DNA from: Candidatus Celerinatantimonas neptuna
GTDB taxonomy: Bacteria; Pseudomonadota; Gammaproteobacteria; Enterobacterales; Celerinatantimonadaceae
Length of the DNA stretch: 64,000 nucleotides
NCBI GenBank assembly: GCA_911810475.1
Contig: OU461276.1
Coordinates: 188,823-252,822, forward strand
Direction: 5' to 3'
Of this stretch, positions 34,903 through 44,888 are shown piece after piece. Both the position numbers and the translations under genes were made by a program. A model generated the notes under the pieces. It worked only from the letters and a program-made list of their open reading frames with translations. It ran no database searches and had not been told where the DNA came from. Within the stretch, counting starts at the first letter, position 1, and every line of letters starts with the position of its first letter.

Positions 34903-37356
34903 TTAACGATTTTTAAATAATAAGTTTTCAAACAACTCAGGTTCTAATGCTTCACTAAATAAGAATCCCTGATAAACATAGCACCCTCGATATTTAAGAA
35001 ATTGCATTTGGTACTCCGTTTCAACACCCTCAGCAACCACTTCTAATCCTAAATTTTCAGACATTGCAATAATTGTCGTAATAATTGAGCTGCGACTATG
35101 GCTTGACTGAACTTCATCAACAAAGGATTTGTCAATTTTCAAACAATTAATCGGAAGACGATTCAAATAAGCAAGCGATGAATACCCCGTACCAAAGTCA
35201 TCAACAGAAAACCGGACACCATATTGACGCAGCTGTTCTAATTTTCGAATGGTCTCATCAACATTAGTCACCAAGACACCTTCCGTAATTTCCAGCTCTA
35301 AAAAACGGGGATCACATCCTTCTTCTTCAATAATTGCAATCGTATCCTGAACAAACCGACTACGATGAAATTGTTTAGGGCTAACATTCACAGACAAAGT
35401 CGTAAATTGTTCAGGTATTCCCTGATCTTGCCATCGTTTCAATGCCCGGCACGCAAGTCGCATCACCCAGGAGCCTAACGTAACGATAAAACCAGAGTCT
35501 TCAGCCAGAGGAATAAATACCCCCGGAGAAATCCACCCTCTTTGTTCATCAAACCAACGAAGCAACGTCTCCGCACCCACCATCTGATAATCATCATTAA
35601 AGCGGGGCTGATAATAGAGAACCATATCATCATTCACGATGGCTTTTCGCATCAACAATTGCAGTTCATGACGCTTATAAACCTTATGAGCCATCTCTTC
35701 AATAAAGAAATGAATCCCGGAACGACCACTCTCTTTGCCGTGATAAAGGGCAATATCGGCCTGACGAAAAATCTCATAGGCACTTGATTGGCGATAGGGA
35801 AATAAAGCTATCCCTGTGGTTACAGTTAAGTCAACCTCATTCCCACCAATTTCAAAACTTTCTGTTAATTTAATACGTAGCTGGTTTGCAATCGCCAGAG
35901 CCTGCCGGGTTGCATCACTGCGACGAGCACCCAGCTCACGCAGTAAAATCGCAAACTCGTCACCACTCAATCTGGAGACTAAGTGGTTTTTCTGGCAATG
36001 GGCAAGCAACCGTTTAGCCACTAATTTCAAAATTGCATCACCCAGATGATGGCCAAACAAATCATTTACATTCTTAAAATGATCGACATCGATATAAATC
36101 AGAGCCCCAAACACCTGCCTGTTTCGGTGATCTTCAATTACATCATCTAACTCTTGCAACAGCTTATGGCGGTTCGCAAGTGTTGTGACCTCATCATAAA
36201 AGCTATGGTATTCCAATAATTCCTGAATATTTCGGACTTCCGTTACATTCGTCAAGACAGCAATCATACGAACAGGACGATCTTCTTCCCTCTCAACAAT
36301 CATCCCTCGAGCAACAACCCAGATCACATCACTGGAACGCTTAATACGATGCATGTGTTCGTAAATAGGCCGTTCACCCTGTAAATAGAGCCTGAGTTCA
36401 CTAAATGCAGCCTCTCGATCCTCTGAGTAAATCTTTGATTCCCAGGCATCTAATGTCGACTCCATATCATCTGCTGATATTTCCAACATCTGACAACATT
36501 GGTGATTATATGTGACTTTATCTGTTTTAAAATCCCAGTCCCAAACTCCATCACCTGTACCACTTAATGCAAATTGCCAACGGCGCTCATCACTGCGAGC
36601 TTTAGCTAATGAATGATTCACAGACTGACTAATCCTGGTTACTAAATTATTTAACTCGTTCATTTCACCATGAACCTTAAGCGGTAAACTCTTTTCATTA
36701 TATTTTTCAATATGGCTAGCCTGATCAATCACTCGCCGGAGCGGTTTAACCAACCACCATTTTAATAACAGCATGAGAATCGCCATCGCAAAGAACAACA
36801 ATGCCCACTGACTAAAAGCCAGTTCATAAAGATGGTGCCTCAGTAACAACCATGTACGATGAATATCGTAATGAAAGTAAAGCGCCATGTGTTGCTGACA
36901 CTTAATATTTTGTGTCGAGCAAATAATAGGTACATAAAAAGACCCGGTTAAGCGATCAGGTGACTGATGCCATAAACTGGTTTTCGATTGAATGGCCGAC
37001 TGAAGGCGTTGCTGATTAGTTTTGGAAAATTTCGTTTGAGAAGTTTCTGTATGCTTTTTGTAACTGGTAAATAATATATGTCGTCCGTTAGAAACTAGTA
37101 TCAGTTCATCAATCGGTTGATTAACAATCATCAGATGCAAAATCTTTTCATCTAACAACGCACTCGTTGATGCAGATGAATTTTTCAAAGAATGCTGTAA
37201 CTGTTGACTCATATAAGTCAATGACTGCTGCGTATTAACAACCATCTCATCAAAGCGACGGTTTGCGCTTTGCCAAACTAATAAACTTTGTACGCCGCTA
37301 AGAACGACGAATAATACAGCTGGGATCAATACGCTTAGCGATAATCGGCGCATCAA
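34903..37356 (-). CDS. Membrane GGDEF-EAL protein (c-di-GMP turnover)
   Basis: An 817-residue signalling protein. A membrane helix near residues 8-28 and another near 178-202 enclose a periplasmic sensor segment of about 150 residues. A HAMP-like linker, a PAS domain (about 260-370, GTGDGVWDWDFKTDKV) and PAC follow. The GGDEF domain has DVDHFKNVNDLFGH and RLSGDEFAILL (SGDEF in place of GGDEF). The EAL domain has GAETLLRWFD (ETL in place of EAL, Glu kept), LEITEGVL, FSVDDFGTGYSSLAYLN and LKIDKSFVDEV. The usual phosphodiesterase residues are present, so it may degrade c-di-GMP, make it, or both. Confidence 0.9.
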   Translation of the reverse strand: MMRRLSLSVLIPAVLFVVLSGVQSLLVWQSANRRFDEMVVNTQQSLTYMSQQLQHSLKNSSASTSALLDEKILHLMIVNQPIDELILVSNGRHILFTSYKKHTETSQTKFSKTNQQRLQSAIQSKTSLWHQSPDRLTGSFYVPIICSTQNIKCQQHMALYFHYDIHRTWLLLRHHLYELAFSQWALLFFAMAILMLLLKWWLVKPLRRVIDQASHIEKYNEKSLPLKVHGEMNELNNLVTRISQSVNHSLAKARSDERRWQFALSGTGDGVWDWDFKTDKVTYNHQCCQMLEISADDMESTLDAWESKIYSEDREAAFSELRLYLQGERPIYEHMHRIKRSSDVIWVVARGMIVEREEDRPVRMIAVLTNVTEVRNIQELLEYHSFYDEVTTLANRHKLLQELDDVIEDHRNRQVFGALIYIDVDHFKNVNDLFGHHLGDAILKLVAKRLLAHCQKNHLVSRLSGDEFAILLRELGARRSDATRQALAIANQLRIKLTESFEIGGNEVDLTVTTGIALFPYRQSSAYEIFRQADIALYHGKESGRSGIHFFIEEMAHKVYKRHELQLLMRKAIVNDDMVLYYQPRFNDDYQMVGAETLLRWFDEQRGWISPGVFIPLAEDSGFIVTLGSWVMRLACRALKRWQDQGIPEQFTTLSVNVSPKQFHRSRFVQDTIAIIEEEGCDPRFLELEITEGVLVTNVDETIRKLEQLRQYGVRFSVDDFGTGYSSLAYLNRLPINCLKIDKSFVDEVQSSHSRSSIITTIIAMSENLGLEVVAEGVETEYQMQFLKYRGCYVYQGFLFSEALEPELFENLLFKNR

Positions 37357-37865
37357 TCAACTACCTTAAAACAACGATACAGATGTATCACGCACAGCCA
37401 ATTCTGGCTATAAAATATGCCCTGTTTTACCACCACGTTTCTCCGTCTTTTCATGGTCGTTCATCGTGTTACACATCACGAGAGGCTCAGCCCACTAGGC
37501 CACACTCAATATCCTTATCGCTCCCTGACGGAGGTGGCACAACAAGTAGTCTGATAGACTTAGTTTATCAGTTTCTCTGTTCACGATTAAAAAGGGAAGT
37601 ATAAAATGATCTTTTATCGGGGAAAAACAAACGATTGGCTATTTTTACAGCAGAAAAAAAGGTTTAAGTCAAAAAGGCTCTTTTTAGGACCTAATTCTTA
37701 GGGCATGTTGACGTTTGGAGATGGTTTTTGCTGTTTATTTAGACAAAGCAGGTTCTGTGCAATGTAGTCATCTTCACAAATCAGGACCTAATACCAATGA
37801 ATCAATGAACGGAATGACATAAATTATAATAATTTCGCCAAAAACAACATACCAAGATAATTGCC
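37357..37865. other. Non-coding stretch before the IS5 remnant
   Basis: About 510 bases. GATAGACTTAGTTTATC near 37553 is a small hairpin. GGGCATGTTGACGTTTGG at 37702 resembles the terminal sequence of IS5/IS427-type elements and may be the left end of the dead element that follows. No gene is convincing here; a 73-codon frame at 37383 has no protein-like features. Confidence 0.4.
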
Positions 37866-38522
37866 ATGTCGAGACGACATATAACAGATCAATCTTGGGA
37901 AATACTAAAACAAATCCTTCAAAGTAGTCGACGGATTTACGACAAATTTAAATATAGAAATACCGTTGAAGAAATATTATTCCGAATGTGAACAAGGGAG
38001 AATGGCTAGATTTACCGGCGAAATTTGGCAAATGGAATACGATCTTTCGACGTTTTAACCTTTGGTCGAAATAGTCAAAATAAAGGGAGCATTCAGAAAC
38101 TATTCCAAAATTTAGCGTCAGATAATGATCCCGAATACTTATTCATTGATGGAAGTATTGTCAAAGCTCATCAAGATGGTTGTGGGAATGCGGCCACAGA
38201 TGAAGAAGCTACCAGGAAAAGCCTGATATCAAAAACACCAGATGCGGCATTTGTTTGTGCCGATAAAGGTCACGATAGCGATAATTAAGAAACTTCATAG
38301 AAGAAAGAGGTAGCACAACTAACATCCCTAGCAAAACGACATAGAAAGCAGGAAACGCTCAGATAGACTGGTGTTTATATAAATATCACCACCTGGTTGA
38401 ATATACCTTTCTGAAAATCAAGAAATATCGGGCGGTTGCCACCCGATACAACAAATTAACATGAAATTATAGCAGGAGTGGCTTTATCTTTTGTAATGAT
38501 GAAATTACCAATATACTGCTGA
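37866..38522 (+). pseudogene. Degenerate IS5-family (IS427/ISL2 type) transposase
   Basis: From ATG 37866 the protein reads MSRRHITDQSWEILKQIL and YRNTVEEILFRM, then breaks with stops and a shift. It resumes with DPEYLFIDGSIVKAHQDGCG, which holds the first catalytic Asp, and AATDEEATRKS. It then jumps directly to AAFVCADKGHDSDN, losing the middle of the protein, and ends with HHLVEYTFLKIKKYRAVATR. About 260 residues would be expected. At least four lesions make it inactive. It lies between the GGDEF-EAL gene and htpX. Confidence 0.8.
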
Positions 38523-38577
38523 ATAAATAATAAACAAATTTCAACAGCCTCAGCCTCTAGTAGGTTACATTCTTTAA

Positions 38578-39465
38578 CTAAAGCTGTTGTAATGCAGCAA
38601 TTCGTTTTGCAATAGGCGGATGGCTCAGAAAAAGCTCACTCATTGATGACTTTCCTTTAATTCCAAATGCCATCATCGAACCTTCCAACTGACTATCCTG
38701 GCCATGATCCAGCCGCTGTAGCGCTGCAATCATTTTATGCCGGCCAACCAAGCTCGCGCTACCTGCATCCGCCCGATACTCGCGTTGACGTGAAAACCAC
38801 ATAACGATCACTGAAGCTAAAATACCAAACACCATCTCCAGCACAAATACAGTGACCATGTAACCTAGTCCGCCCATCAATGGCTGCTCGTCATCGTTAT
38901 TGTTCCCAACATTTGAGATAATTCCAGCAACCACTCGAGCAAGGAAAATAACAAAAGTATTCACAACACCTTGAATTAGGGTCAACGTCACCATATCCCC
39001 ATTAGCAATATGGCTCACTTCATGTGCTAATACTGCTTCAGCTTCATCCGGCGTCATGTTATCTAATAATCCAGAGCTCACAGCAACTAACGCGCTATTG
39101 CGATTTGCGCCAGTTGCAAAAGCATTCATTTCAGAAGCATGATAAACAGCCACCTCAGGCATCCCGATTCCGGCAGCTTTAGCCTGCCGCTGAACTGTAT
39201 CAAGTACCCAATGTTCACGAGCATTACGTGGCTGTACAATCACTTGTGCACCGACTGAACGTTTCGCAATCCATTTTGACATCAGCAACGATATAAACGC
39301 ACCACCGAAGCCAAAAATTGCCGCAAAGACAAGCAGTCCGCCATAGCTTTGTCCATTGAGACCGGTTACTGCAAATACAATATTCAGTACAATCCCTAAA
39401 ACCAGCACAACCGCTAAATTGGTCAAAATAAATAGCAATACGCGTTTCATGTTAATGCCTACCAT
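38578..39465 (-). CDS. htpX: Membrane zinc protease HtpX
   Basis: A 295-residue inner-membrane M48 metalloprotease that degrades misfolded membrane proteins together with FtsH. Two N-terminal helices ([38 protein letters not shown]) precede [20 protein letters not shown] and the zinc site HEVSH with [14 protein letters not shown]. The third zinc ligand is in [14 protein letters not shown]. coli HtpX has 293 residues, so the gene is complete. HtpX is often under CpxR or heat control, but I see no clear site upstream. Confidence 0.95.
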   Translation of the reverse strand: MVGINMKRVLLFILTNLAVVLVLGIVLNIVFAVTGLNGQSYGGLLVFAAIFGFGGAFISLLMSKWIAKRSVGAQVIVQPRNAREHWVLDTVQRQAKAAGIGMPEVAVYHASEMNAFATGANRNSALVAVSSGLLDNMTPDEAEAVLAHEVSHIANGDMVTLTLIQGVVNTFVIFLARVVAGIISNVGNNNDDEQPLMGGLGYMVTVFVLEMVFGILASVIVMWFSRQREYRADAGSASLVGRHKMIAALQRLDHGQDSQLEGSMMAFGIKGKSSMSELFLSHPPIAKRIAALQQL

Positions 39466-39687
39466 TAAAAGTAACTAAATTTAGACGAATTAAGTTAATC
39501 AATTCACTCTAATTCTACAATAAGAGATATTAATCAGTTAATCATATGAGTCAAGGTTCTGTTTATCGGAATATAAAGCAGCTATTCATCGAAAAAAATA
39601 CCATCTATTAGTCCAATAGCTTTGACTACCGTCTCTATATGGCAAAAGTAGGAGAGGAACGAACAATCTGCCACTATTCAAAAATAA

Positions 39688-40383
39688 CTAATCTTCTAAA
39701 AATGAAGTCACATCAAGAAAATCAGCCAACTTGTCACTTTGTGGATTCGGTTGATGTGGAATAACACCTAACAAAGGAGCGCTCATATTCTTTTTCAAAT
39801 AATCCACATTGTCATCAAGCACTTCATCACTTTGAATAATATGATTAGCAACCCACCCGACTACTTGACAGCCACTTCGCTCAATTGACTCTTCACTTAG
39901 TAAAGCATGATTGATACAACCTAAGCGTATTCCGACGACCAAGACAACCGGCCACCGATGGCCACTGACCCAATCAGCAAATCTTGTGGATTCAGTCAGC
40001 GGTACCTGCCATCCACCAGCCCCTTCAATCAGAACTAACTCAGCACCTTCTGATATTCTTGCGAGTTTTTCATCAAGATCATCGATAGAAATAGGACGCC
40101 CCGCCTGCTGAGCTGCGATATGAGGTGCAATCGCTGGTTCAAACACATTCGGATTAATCCAATCATAAGGAAGCTTTCTGGCACTGTTTGCCTGTAATGC
40201 CAAACCATCTTCATTACACCAGAGCCCCTTGACACACTGAGCCCCCGAAGCCACCGGTTTAAATCCGTCTGCCATGATATTATGAGCCTGAAAAGCTTTT
40301 AGCAAAGAACTGGTAATAATCGTCTTGCCGACTTCAGTATCTGTTCCTGTAACAAATAACACAGAATTGTTAAGTTGATTCAT
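39688..40383 (-). CDS. bioD: Dethiobiotin synthetase
   Basis: A 231-residue ATP-dependent enzyme that closes the ureido ring of dethiobiotin. The P-loop is VTGTDTEVGKTIITSSLL at residues 10-27, the VLIEGAGGWQVPL segment carries the conserved EGAGG, and GIRLGCINHALLS follows. It is the last gene of bioBFCD; its ATG overlaps the bioC stop by 4 bases. Like the other bio genes it should be controlled from the operator upstream of bioB. About 220 bases with no gene separate it from htpX. Confidence 0.95.
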   Translation of the reverse strand: MNQLNNSVLFVTGTDTEVGKTIITSSLLKAFQAHNIMADGFKPVASGAQCVKGLWCNEDGLALQANSARKLPYDWINPNVFEPAIAPHIAAQQAGRPISIDDLDEKLARISEGAELVLIEGAGGWQVPLTESTRFADWVSGHRWPVVLVVGIRLGCINHALLSEESIERSGCQVVGWVANHIIQSDEVLDDNVDYLKKNMSAPLLGVIPHQPNPQSDKLADFLDVTSFLED

Positions 40384-41156
40384 TTTTCTAAAACTCCATA
40401 CACAACTTGATATGTCACAGGCAATTGATGATCTTCTTTAACAAATGACATTCGATAACACTCTTCGATACAACGTAACTGAGCTGGAGTCATCAACCCC
40501 TTCCGGCGCTGTTTTAAATGATTCGCACCAAACCCTTTCAAATCAGCCAGAATGGCTCTTAAATTTGAATAGTGAAGAATCACAGGCCGACATTCACACT
40601 GATGACGCGTCCAGACAACACCATGAATGGCCTGCGTCATGTCTTCCATTGATAAAAACGAGCGAATATGGGCATGCTGGTCAACAGACTGAAAACTATG
40701 AGCGAGCTCAAAAAGTGTTCCGGTTATTAACGTTGAAAATACCAGTTGCCCCCCAGGCTTGAGAACCCGCCAACATTCACGAATCGCCAGCGATAATTCA
40801 CTGCACCACTGCAAAGCCAAGTTAGAAAAGATGAGGTCAACACTTTGAGAATCTAAAGGCAACTGCTCTGCATCACCCTGCAACAATAAGGCATCTGGAT
40901 ATTGTCGACGGCTTTGATGTAACATCTTCTGAGATAAATCAATCCCAATCACGTGCTGTGTATAACCTGATAAATTCTGCATAAATTGACCACTACCACA
41001 GCCCAAATCAACAGCTCTGAACACAGACATATGCTCAGGCAGATAGTTCAATAACGCATGCCCTGTACGTCTTTGCAACGTAGCGAACTTATCATAATCA
41101 TTAGCCGCCTGACTAAACCGCCGGGCAATATCAATTTTTGCTTGTTCAATAACCAC
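40380..41156 (-). CDS. bioC: Malonyl-ACP O-methyltransferase
   Basis: A 258-residue SAM-dependent methyltransferase that caps malonyl-ACP to start pimeloyl chain synthesis. Motif I is VDLGCGSGQFMQNL (from about residue 48), motif II HVIGIDLSQKML, and LIFSNLALQWCSELSLAIRE with VLKPGGQLVFST is the BioC wording. The N-terminal IARRFSQAANDYDKFATLQR is diagnostic. It overlaps bioF by 11 bases and bioD by 4. No bioH is in the window. Confidence 0.94.
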   Translation of the reverse strand: MVIEQAKIDIARRFSQAANDYDKFATLQRRTGHALLNYLPEHMSVFRAVDLGCGSGQFMQNLSGYTQHVIGIDLSQKMLHQSRRQYPDALLLQGDAEQLPLDSQSVDLIFSNLALQWCSELSLAIRECWRVLKPGGQLVFSTLITGTLFELAHSFQSVDQHAHIRSFLSMEDMTQAIHGVVWTRHQCECRPVILHYSNLRAILADLKGFGANHLKQRRKGLMTPAQLRCIEECYRMSFVKEDHQLPVTYQVVYGVLEK

Positions 41157-42318
41157 TCATGCATCCTTCATCAACAGGCTGTAAACGGCTTAAGGCTTGC
41201 GTCAATCGCGTAATATCACTTGAACAATGAGCTGCCGTAATCGTAATTCGCAGTCGAGCCTGTTCCGGAGGCACAGTTGGAGGGCGAATCGCACTCACCC
41301 AGATCCCCTGATGTCGCAATTTTTCAGAAAGGATCAAAGCCTGTTCGGCTGAACCGACCCACAAGGGCTGAATCGCTGTATCTGATGGCAACACATGCCA
41401 TGAAGTCGACTTCATTTGTTGCTTAAATTCATGAATTCGCTCATGCAGTCGCTGCTGATATTCACCAGATTGAACCAATTTGATTGCAGCACTCACAGCG
41501 CAGGCCTGTGCAGCAGGCATAGCCGTCGAATAAATATATTCGCGTCCCAGATTAGTCAACAATTCAATCACTTTTTGAGATGCTGCAATCATGGAACCGC
41601 CAACCCCCAAAGCTTTACCAAAAGTAGCCATGAGCAGTTGAGCTTTTACCCCCCGCTTGGCGAGGCTTCCCCGCCCTTGAGGTCCATGAACGGCTATACC
41701 GTGTGCATCATCAACCATCAACCAAGCATCGTGTGCTTTACAGATACGGGCCATCTCATCCAGAGGCGCTTCATCACCATCCATGCTAAAAACACCTTCT
41801 GTCACAACCAATCGGTTATTAGCCTCAGCAGTCGATAGTTTCTTTTCCAATGAATCCGCTCGATTGTGTAAAAAGCGTTTCATCTGAGCACCACAACAAA
41901 GACCCGCATCAATCAAAGATGCATGATTCAATTTATCCTGAAGTAGTAAATCCCCATCACTCATCAGTGTTTTTATAATCAGTTGGTTGGCAGTAAATCC
42001 ACTGCTAAGTAACATGACTTGAGGATAATCTAACCATTGGGCGAGCTGTTCACTTAGTTGTGAATGAGGCCTCTGAAACCCAGTCACCAGAGGCGATCCA
42101 CCAGAACCGACACCATAGTCTTGAGCCCCTTTTTGATAAGCCGTAACTACATTTGGATGTCTTGCCAACCCCAGATAATCATTACTGGAAAAATTGATAT
42201 AGGAATAGCCATCAACGATGATCTCCCGCCCTGTCGGCGCATCATTCACGATCACCTGACGGTAAAGCTGCTGGTGACGACGATGTGCAACTTCAGCTAA
42301 TTTAGAATCAAAATTCAT
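41146..42318 (-). CDS. bioF: 8-amino-7-oxononanoate synthase
   Basis: A 390-residue PLP enzyme that condenses pimeloyl-thioester with alanine. NFSSNDYLGLARHPNVV and GVGSGGSPLVTGF mark the start of the fold; MVDDAHGIAVHG carries the PLP-contact Asp and His; the PLP Lys is in ATFGKALGVGGSMI. The length matches E. coli BioF (384). It starts 11 bases after bioB ends and overlaps bioC by 11 bases, so the operon is tight. Confidence 0.95.
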   Translation of the reverse strand: MNFDSKLAEVAHRRHQQLYRQVIVNDAPTGREIIVDGYSYINFSSNDYLGLARHPNVVTAYQKGAQDYGVGSGGSPLVTGFQRPHSQLSEQLAQWLDYPQVMLLSSGFTANQLIIKTLMSDGDLLLQDKLNHASLIDAGLCCGAQMKRFLHNRADSLEKKLSTAEANNRLVVTEGVFSMDGDEAPLDEMARICKAHDAWLMVDDAHGIAVHGPQGRGSLAKRGVKAQLLMATFGKALGVGGSMIAASQKVIELLTNLGREYIYSTAMPAAQACAVSAAIKLVQSGEYQQRLHERIHEFKQQMKSTSWHVLPSDTAIQPLWVGSAEQALILSEKLRHQGIWVSAIRPPTVPPEQARLRITITAAHCSSDITRLTQALSRLQPVDEGCMSGY

Positions 42319-42329
42319 CGCTTCGTCAC

Positions 42330-43379
42330 TTAAGAAGCATCATAGAAGAGCTCATCTTTAGCCGACTGTTGATTGGCCATTCGCTGATACAGGCGATCTT
42401 CTTCTTCCTGATTTCCCAAATGGGTCGATACAGGTTCAGGATTCATCCCTAACTTACGCAGAAGTTTCATATCCGCACTCTCTTCAGGATTTGGCGTCGT
42501 CAACAGTTTACAGCCATAAAAAATTGAATTAGCACCTGCCATAAAACAAAGCGCCTGTGTCTGTTCATTCATTGATTCGCGACCAGCAGAAAGACGAACA
42601 TGCGACTGAGGCATCATAATCCGGGCAACCGCAATACAGCGAATGAAGTCAAAGTGATCTAAATCATCAACATTTTCCAAAGGCGTCCCCGGCACTTTTA
42701 CCAGCATATTAATAGGAACACTTTGTGGATGAGTCGGAAGATTAGCCAATTGCATCAACAATCCACTACGGTCGGAGGCACTTTCACCTAACCCCATAAT
42801 CCCACCAGAACAAACTTTCATACCAACGTTACGTACATATTCCAAAGTATTTAAACGATCATCATACGTTCGGGTAGTAATAATTTGGTCATAATAATCA
42901 CGGGATGTATCCAAATTATGATTGTAATAATCAAGCCCGGCACCGGCTAATTCTTCAGCCTGATGCTGATCAAGCATTCCCAGTGTCATACACGTTTCCA
43001 TGCCAAGCGATTTAACGCCTTTAACCATCGCCAACAAATAAGGCATATCGCGTTCTTTCGGATTTTTCCAGGCAGCCCCCATACAAAAACGAGTCGAACC
43101 ATTTTCCTTCGCTTTTTTAGCCTCATTGATGACATGTTCGACTTCCATCAGTCGCTCAGCCTCAACATCCGTATCATAACGGGCACTTTGCGGACAGTAT
43201 TTACAATCTTCCGGGCACGCCCCTGTTTTAATTGACAGCAATGTTGAAATTTGTACTTCATTCGGATTAAAAAACTGACGATGCATGCTTTGAGCCTGAA
43301 AAAGCAGATCATTAAACGGCAAAGCAAAAAGCGCGTTGACTTCTTCTAACGTCCAGTTATGACGAATCAATTCTGACAT
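42330..43379 (-). CDS. bioB: Biotin synthase
   Basis: A 349-residue radical-SAM enzyme that inserts sulfur into dethiobiotin. The iron-sulfur motif [10 protein letters not shown] lies in [20 protein letters not shown] near residues 45-64; [25 protein letters not shown] and [12 protein letters not shown] follow, and [20 protein letters not shown] holds the Arg and Cys ligands for the second cluster. I start at ATG 43379 (MSELIRHNW); a longer frame begins three codons earlier. First gene of bioBFCD, divergent from bioA across the BirA-type site. Confidence 0.96.
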   Translation of the reverse strand: MSELIRHNWTLEEVNALFALPFNDLLFQAQSMHRQFFNPNEVQISTLLSIKTGACPEDCKYCPQSARYDTDVEAERLMEVEHVINEAKKAKENGSTRFCMGAAWKNPKERDMPYLLAMVKGVKSLGMETCMTLGMLDQHQAEELAGAGLDYYNHNLDTSRDYYDQIITTRTYDDRLNTLEYVRNVGMKVCSGGIMGLGESASDRSGLLMQLANLPTHPQSVPINMLVKVPGTPLENVDDLDHFDFIRCIAVARIMMPQSHVRLSAGRESMNEQTQALCFMAGANSIFYGCKLLTTPNPEESADMKLLRKLGMNPEPVSTHLGNQEEEDRLYQRMANQQSAKDELFYDAS

Positions 43380-43437
43380 GACAAACACTCAATAAACCAA
43401 CCAAAAGTAATGGAATAGTCTATTACGAAGCGCTATC

Positions 43438-43469
43438 CTGTCAACCAAATATAACTTCATAGTTTACTT
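43438..43469. promoter_or_regulatory. BirA-type biotin operator between bioB and bioA
   Basis: CTGTCAACC (43438-43446), 14 bases, then AGTTTACTT (43461-43469). This is a near match to the E. coli bio operator halves TTGTAAACC and GGTTTACAA, in the divergent position where BirA with biotinyl-AMP represses both directions. It overlaps the expected bioA promoter region. Confidence 0.75.
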
Positions 43470-43480
43470 ATGGTTATTTT

Positions 43481-44755
43481 ATGTCCGATTTAATTTCTCG
43501 TGATCAACAGCATGTCTGGCATCCTTACACAGCTATGAGCCATCCTCTGCCCTGTTATCCCGTAAAAAAGGCCAGTGGTGTCGTCTTAGAAATGGAAAAT
43601 GGCCAGAAACTTATCGATGGAATGTCATCCTGGTGGGCCTGTATTCACGGCTACAACGTGCCAGAACTGAATGAAGCAGCAACCGAACAACTCGCTCAAA
43701 TGTCTCATGTCATGTTCGGAGGAATTACCCACAGACCGGCAGTAGAACTATGTGAACAATTAGTGGACATCACCCCTGATGGATTAGAAAAGATTTTTCT
43801 GGCTGATTCAGGCTCTGTCGCAGTCGAAGTATCTCTCAAAATGGCCATACAATACTGGCAGGGAAAAGGCGAGCACCGAACCCGTTTTGCGACCATTGGA
43901 CGGGGCTATCACGGCGACACATTCGCAGCAATGTCCGTTACCGATCCCAGCAATAGCATGCACTGGATGTATGAAGGATTCCTGCCAGAGCAGTACTTTG
44001 TAACTCCACCTCAATGTCGTTTCGATGGAACATGGGATGAACAGGATTTGTCATCACTGAGTGAACTGCTGCAAAAACATCATTCAGAAATCGCAGCCGT
44101 TATCTTAGAACCTATTGTTCAGGGCGCCGGAGGAATGCGCATTTATCACCCGAATTACCTGAAGGGTGTCAGACGCTTATGCAATCAATACGGAATATTA
44201 TTAATCGCTGATGAAATCGCAACCGGATTTGGCCGAACCGGTCGATTATTTGCTTGTGAACATGCAGGAATTAGCCCCGATATCCTCTGTATAGGCAAAG
44301 CGTTAACCGGAGGATATTTAACTATGTCAGCCGTAGCGACGACTGAACACGTTGCAGTAACCATCGATGCAAGCCCTGCTGGCGTATTTATGCATGGACC
44401 AACGTTTATGGGGAACCCACTTGCCTGTCGAATTGCACTGGCAAGTATAAAAAAATTACTCACCATGAATTGGCAGGAAAAAATCAACGCAATTGAGCAA
44501 CAGCTCCGCGAACAACTCGAACCGGCCCGGGAAATACCTTCGGTTGCCGATATTCGGGTGCTCGGGGCAATTGGTGTGATGGAACTTCACCAACCGGTAA
44601 ATTTAGCTGAAATTCAACGCCAATTTGTTGAATTAGGTGTTTGGATCAGACCTTTTGGGAAACTCATGTATATCATGCCCCCATTTGTCATTCATACTCA
44701 GCAACTCACTCAGCTCACTCAGGCTATGCTGACCGTCGTAAAATCTTTAAAATAA
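43481..44755 (+). CDS. bioA: Adenosylmethionine-8-amino-7-oxononanoate aminotransferase
   Basis: A 424-residue class III PLP aminotransferase that makes 7,8-diaminononanoate from KAPA using SAM. DQQHVWHPYTAMSHPLPCYP starts the fold; LIDGMSSWWACIHGYNVPEL and SHVMFGGITHRPAVEL are BioA wording; LLIADEIATGFGRTGRLF holds the PLP-contact Asp; the PLP Lys is in CIGKALTGGYLTMSA. E. coli BioA has 429 residues. The single gene is divergent from bioBFCD. Confidence 0.96.
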   Translation: MSDLISRDQQHVWHPYTAMSHPLPCYPVKKASGVVLEMENGQKLIDGMSSWWACIHGYNVPELNEAATEQLAQMSHVMFGGITHRPAVELCEQLVDITPDGLEKIFLADSGSVAVEVSLKMAIQYWQGKGEHRTRFATIGRGYHGDTFAAMSVTDPSNSMHWMYEGFLPEQYFVTPPQCRFDGTWDEQDLSSLSELLQKHHSEIAAVILEPIVQGAGGMRIYHPNYLKGVRRLCNQYGILLIADEIATGFGRTGRLFACEHAGISPDILCIGKALTGGYLTMSAVATTEHVAVTIDASPAGVFMHGPTFMGNPLACRIALASIKKLLTMNWQEKINAIEQQLREQLEPAREIPSVADIRVLGAIGVMELHQPVNLAEIQRQFVELGVWIRPFGKLMYIMPPFVIHTQQLTQLTQAMLTVVKSLK

Positions 44756-44771
44756 ACGACTCTAACAAATA

Positions 44772-44803
44772 AGGCCACTGAGGAATCATCCCAACAGTGG
44801 CCT
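44772..44803. terminator. Terminator hairpin between bioA and the galactanase gene
   Basis: AGGCCACTG (44772-44780) pairs perfectly with CAGTGGCCT (44795-44803), 17 bases after the bioA stop; a T run follows ten bases later. The flanking genes are convergent, so it may serve both. Confidence 0.65.
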
Positions 44804-44888
44804 GCCTGCACATATTTTTTATACACAGAACACTTTCTCAACCCAAACATCTAACGATTTCATTTAAAGTTAGAGGAAGCCGCAACAC

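Noticed and set aside
37380-37605. Possible c-di-GMP riboswitch (CACGCACAG near 37389) upstream of a GGDEF-EAL gene
   Set aside because: The rest of the GEMM consensus is missing and the strand is wrong for the GGDEF-EAL gene, which is transcribed away.
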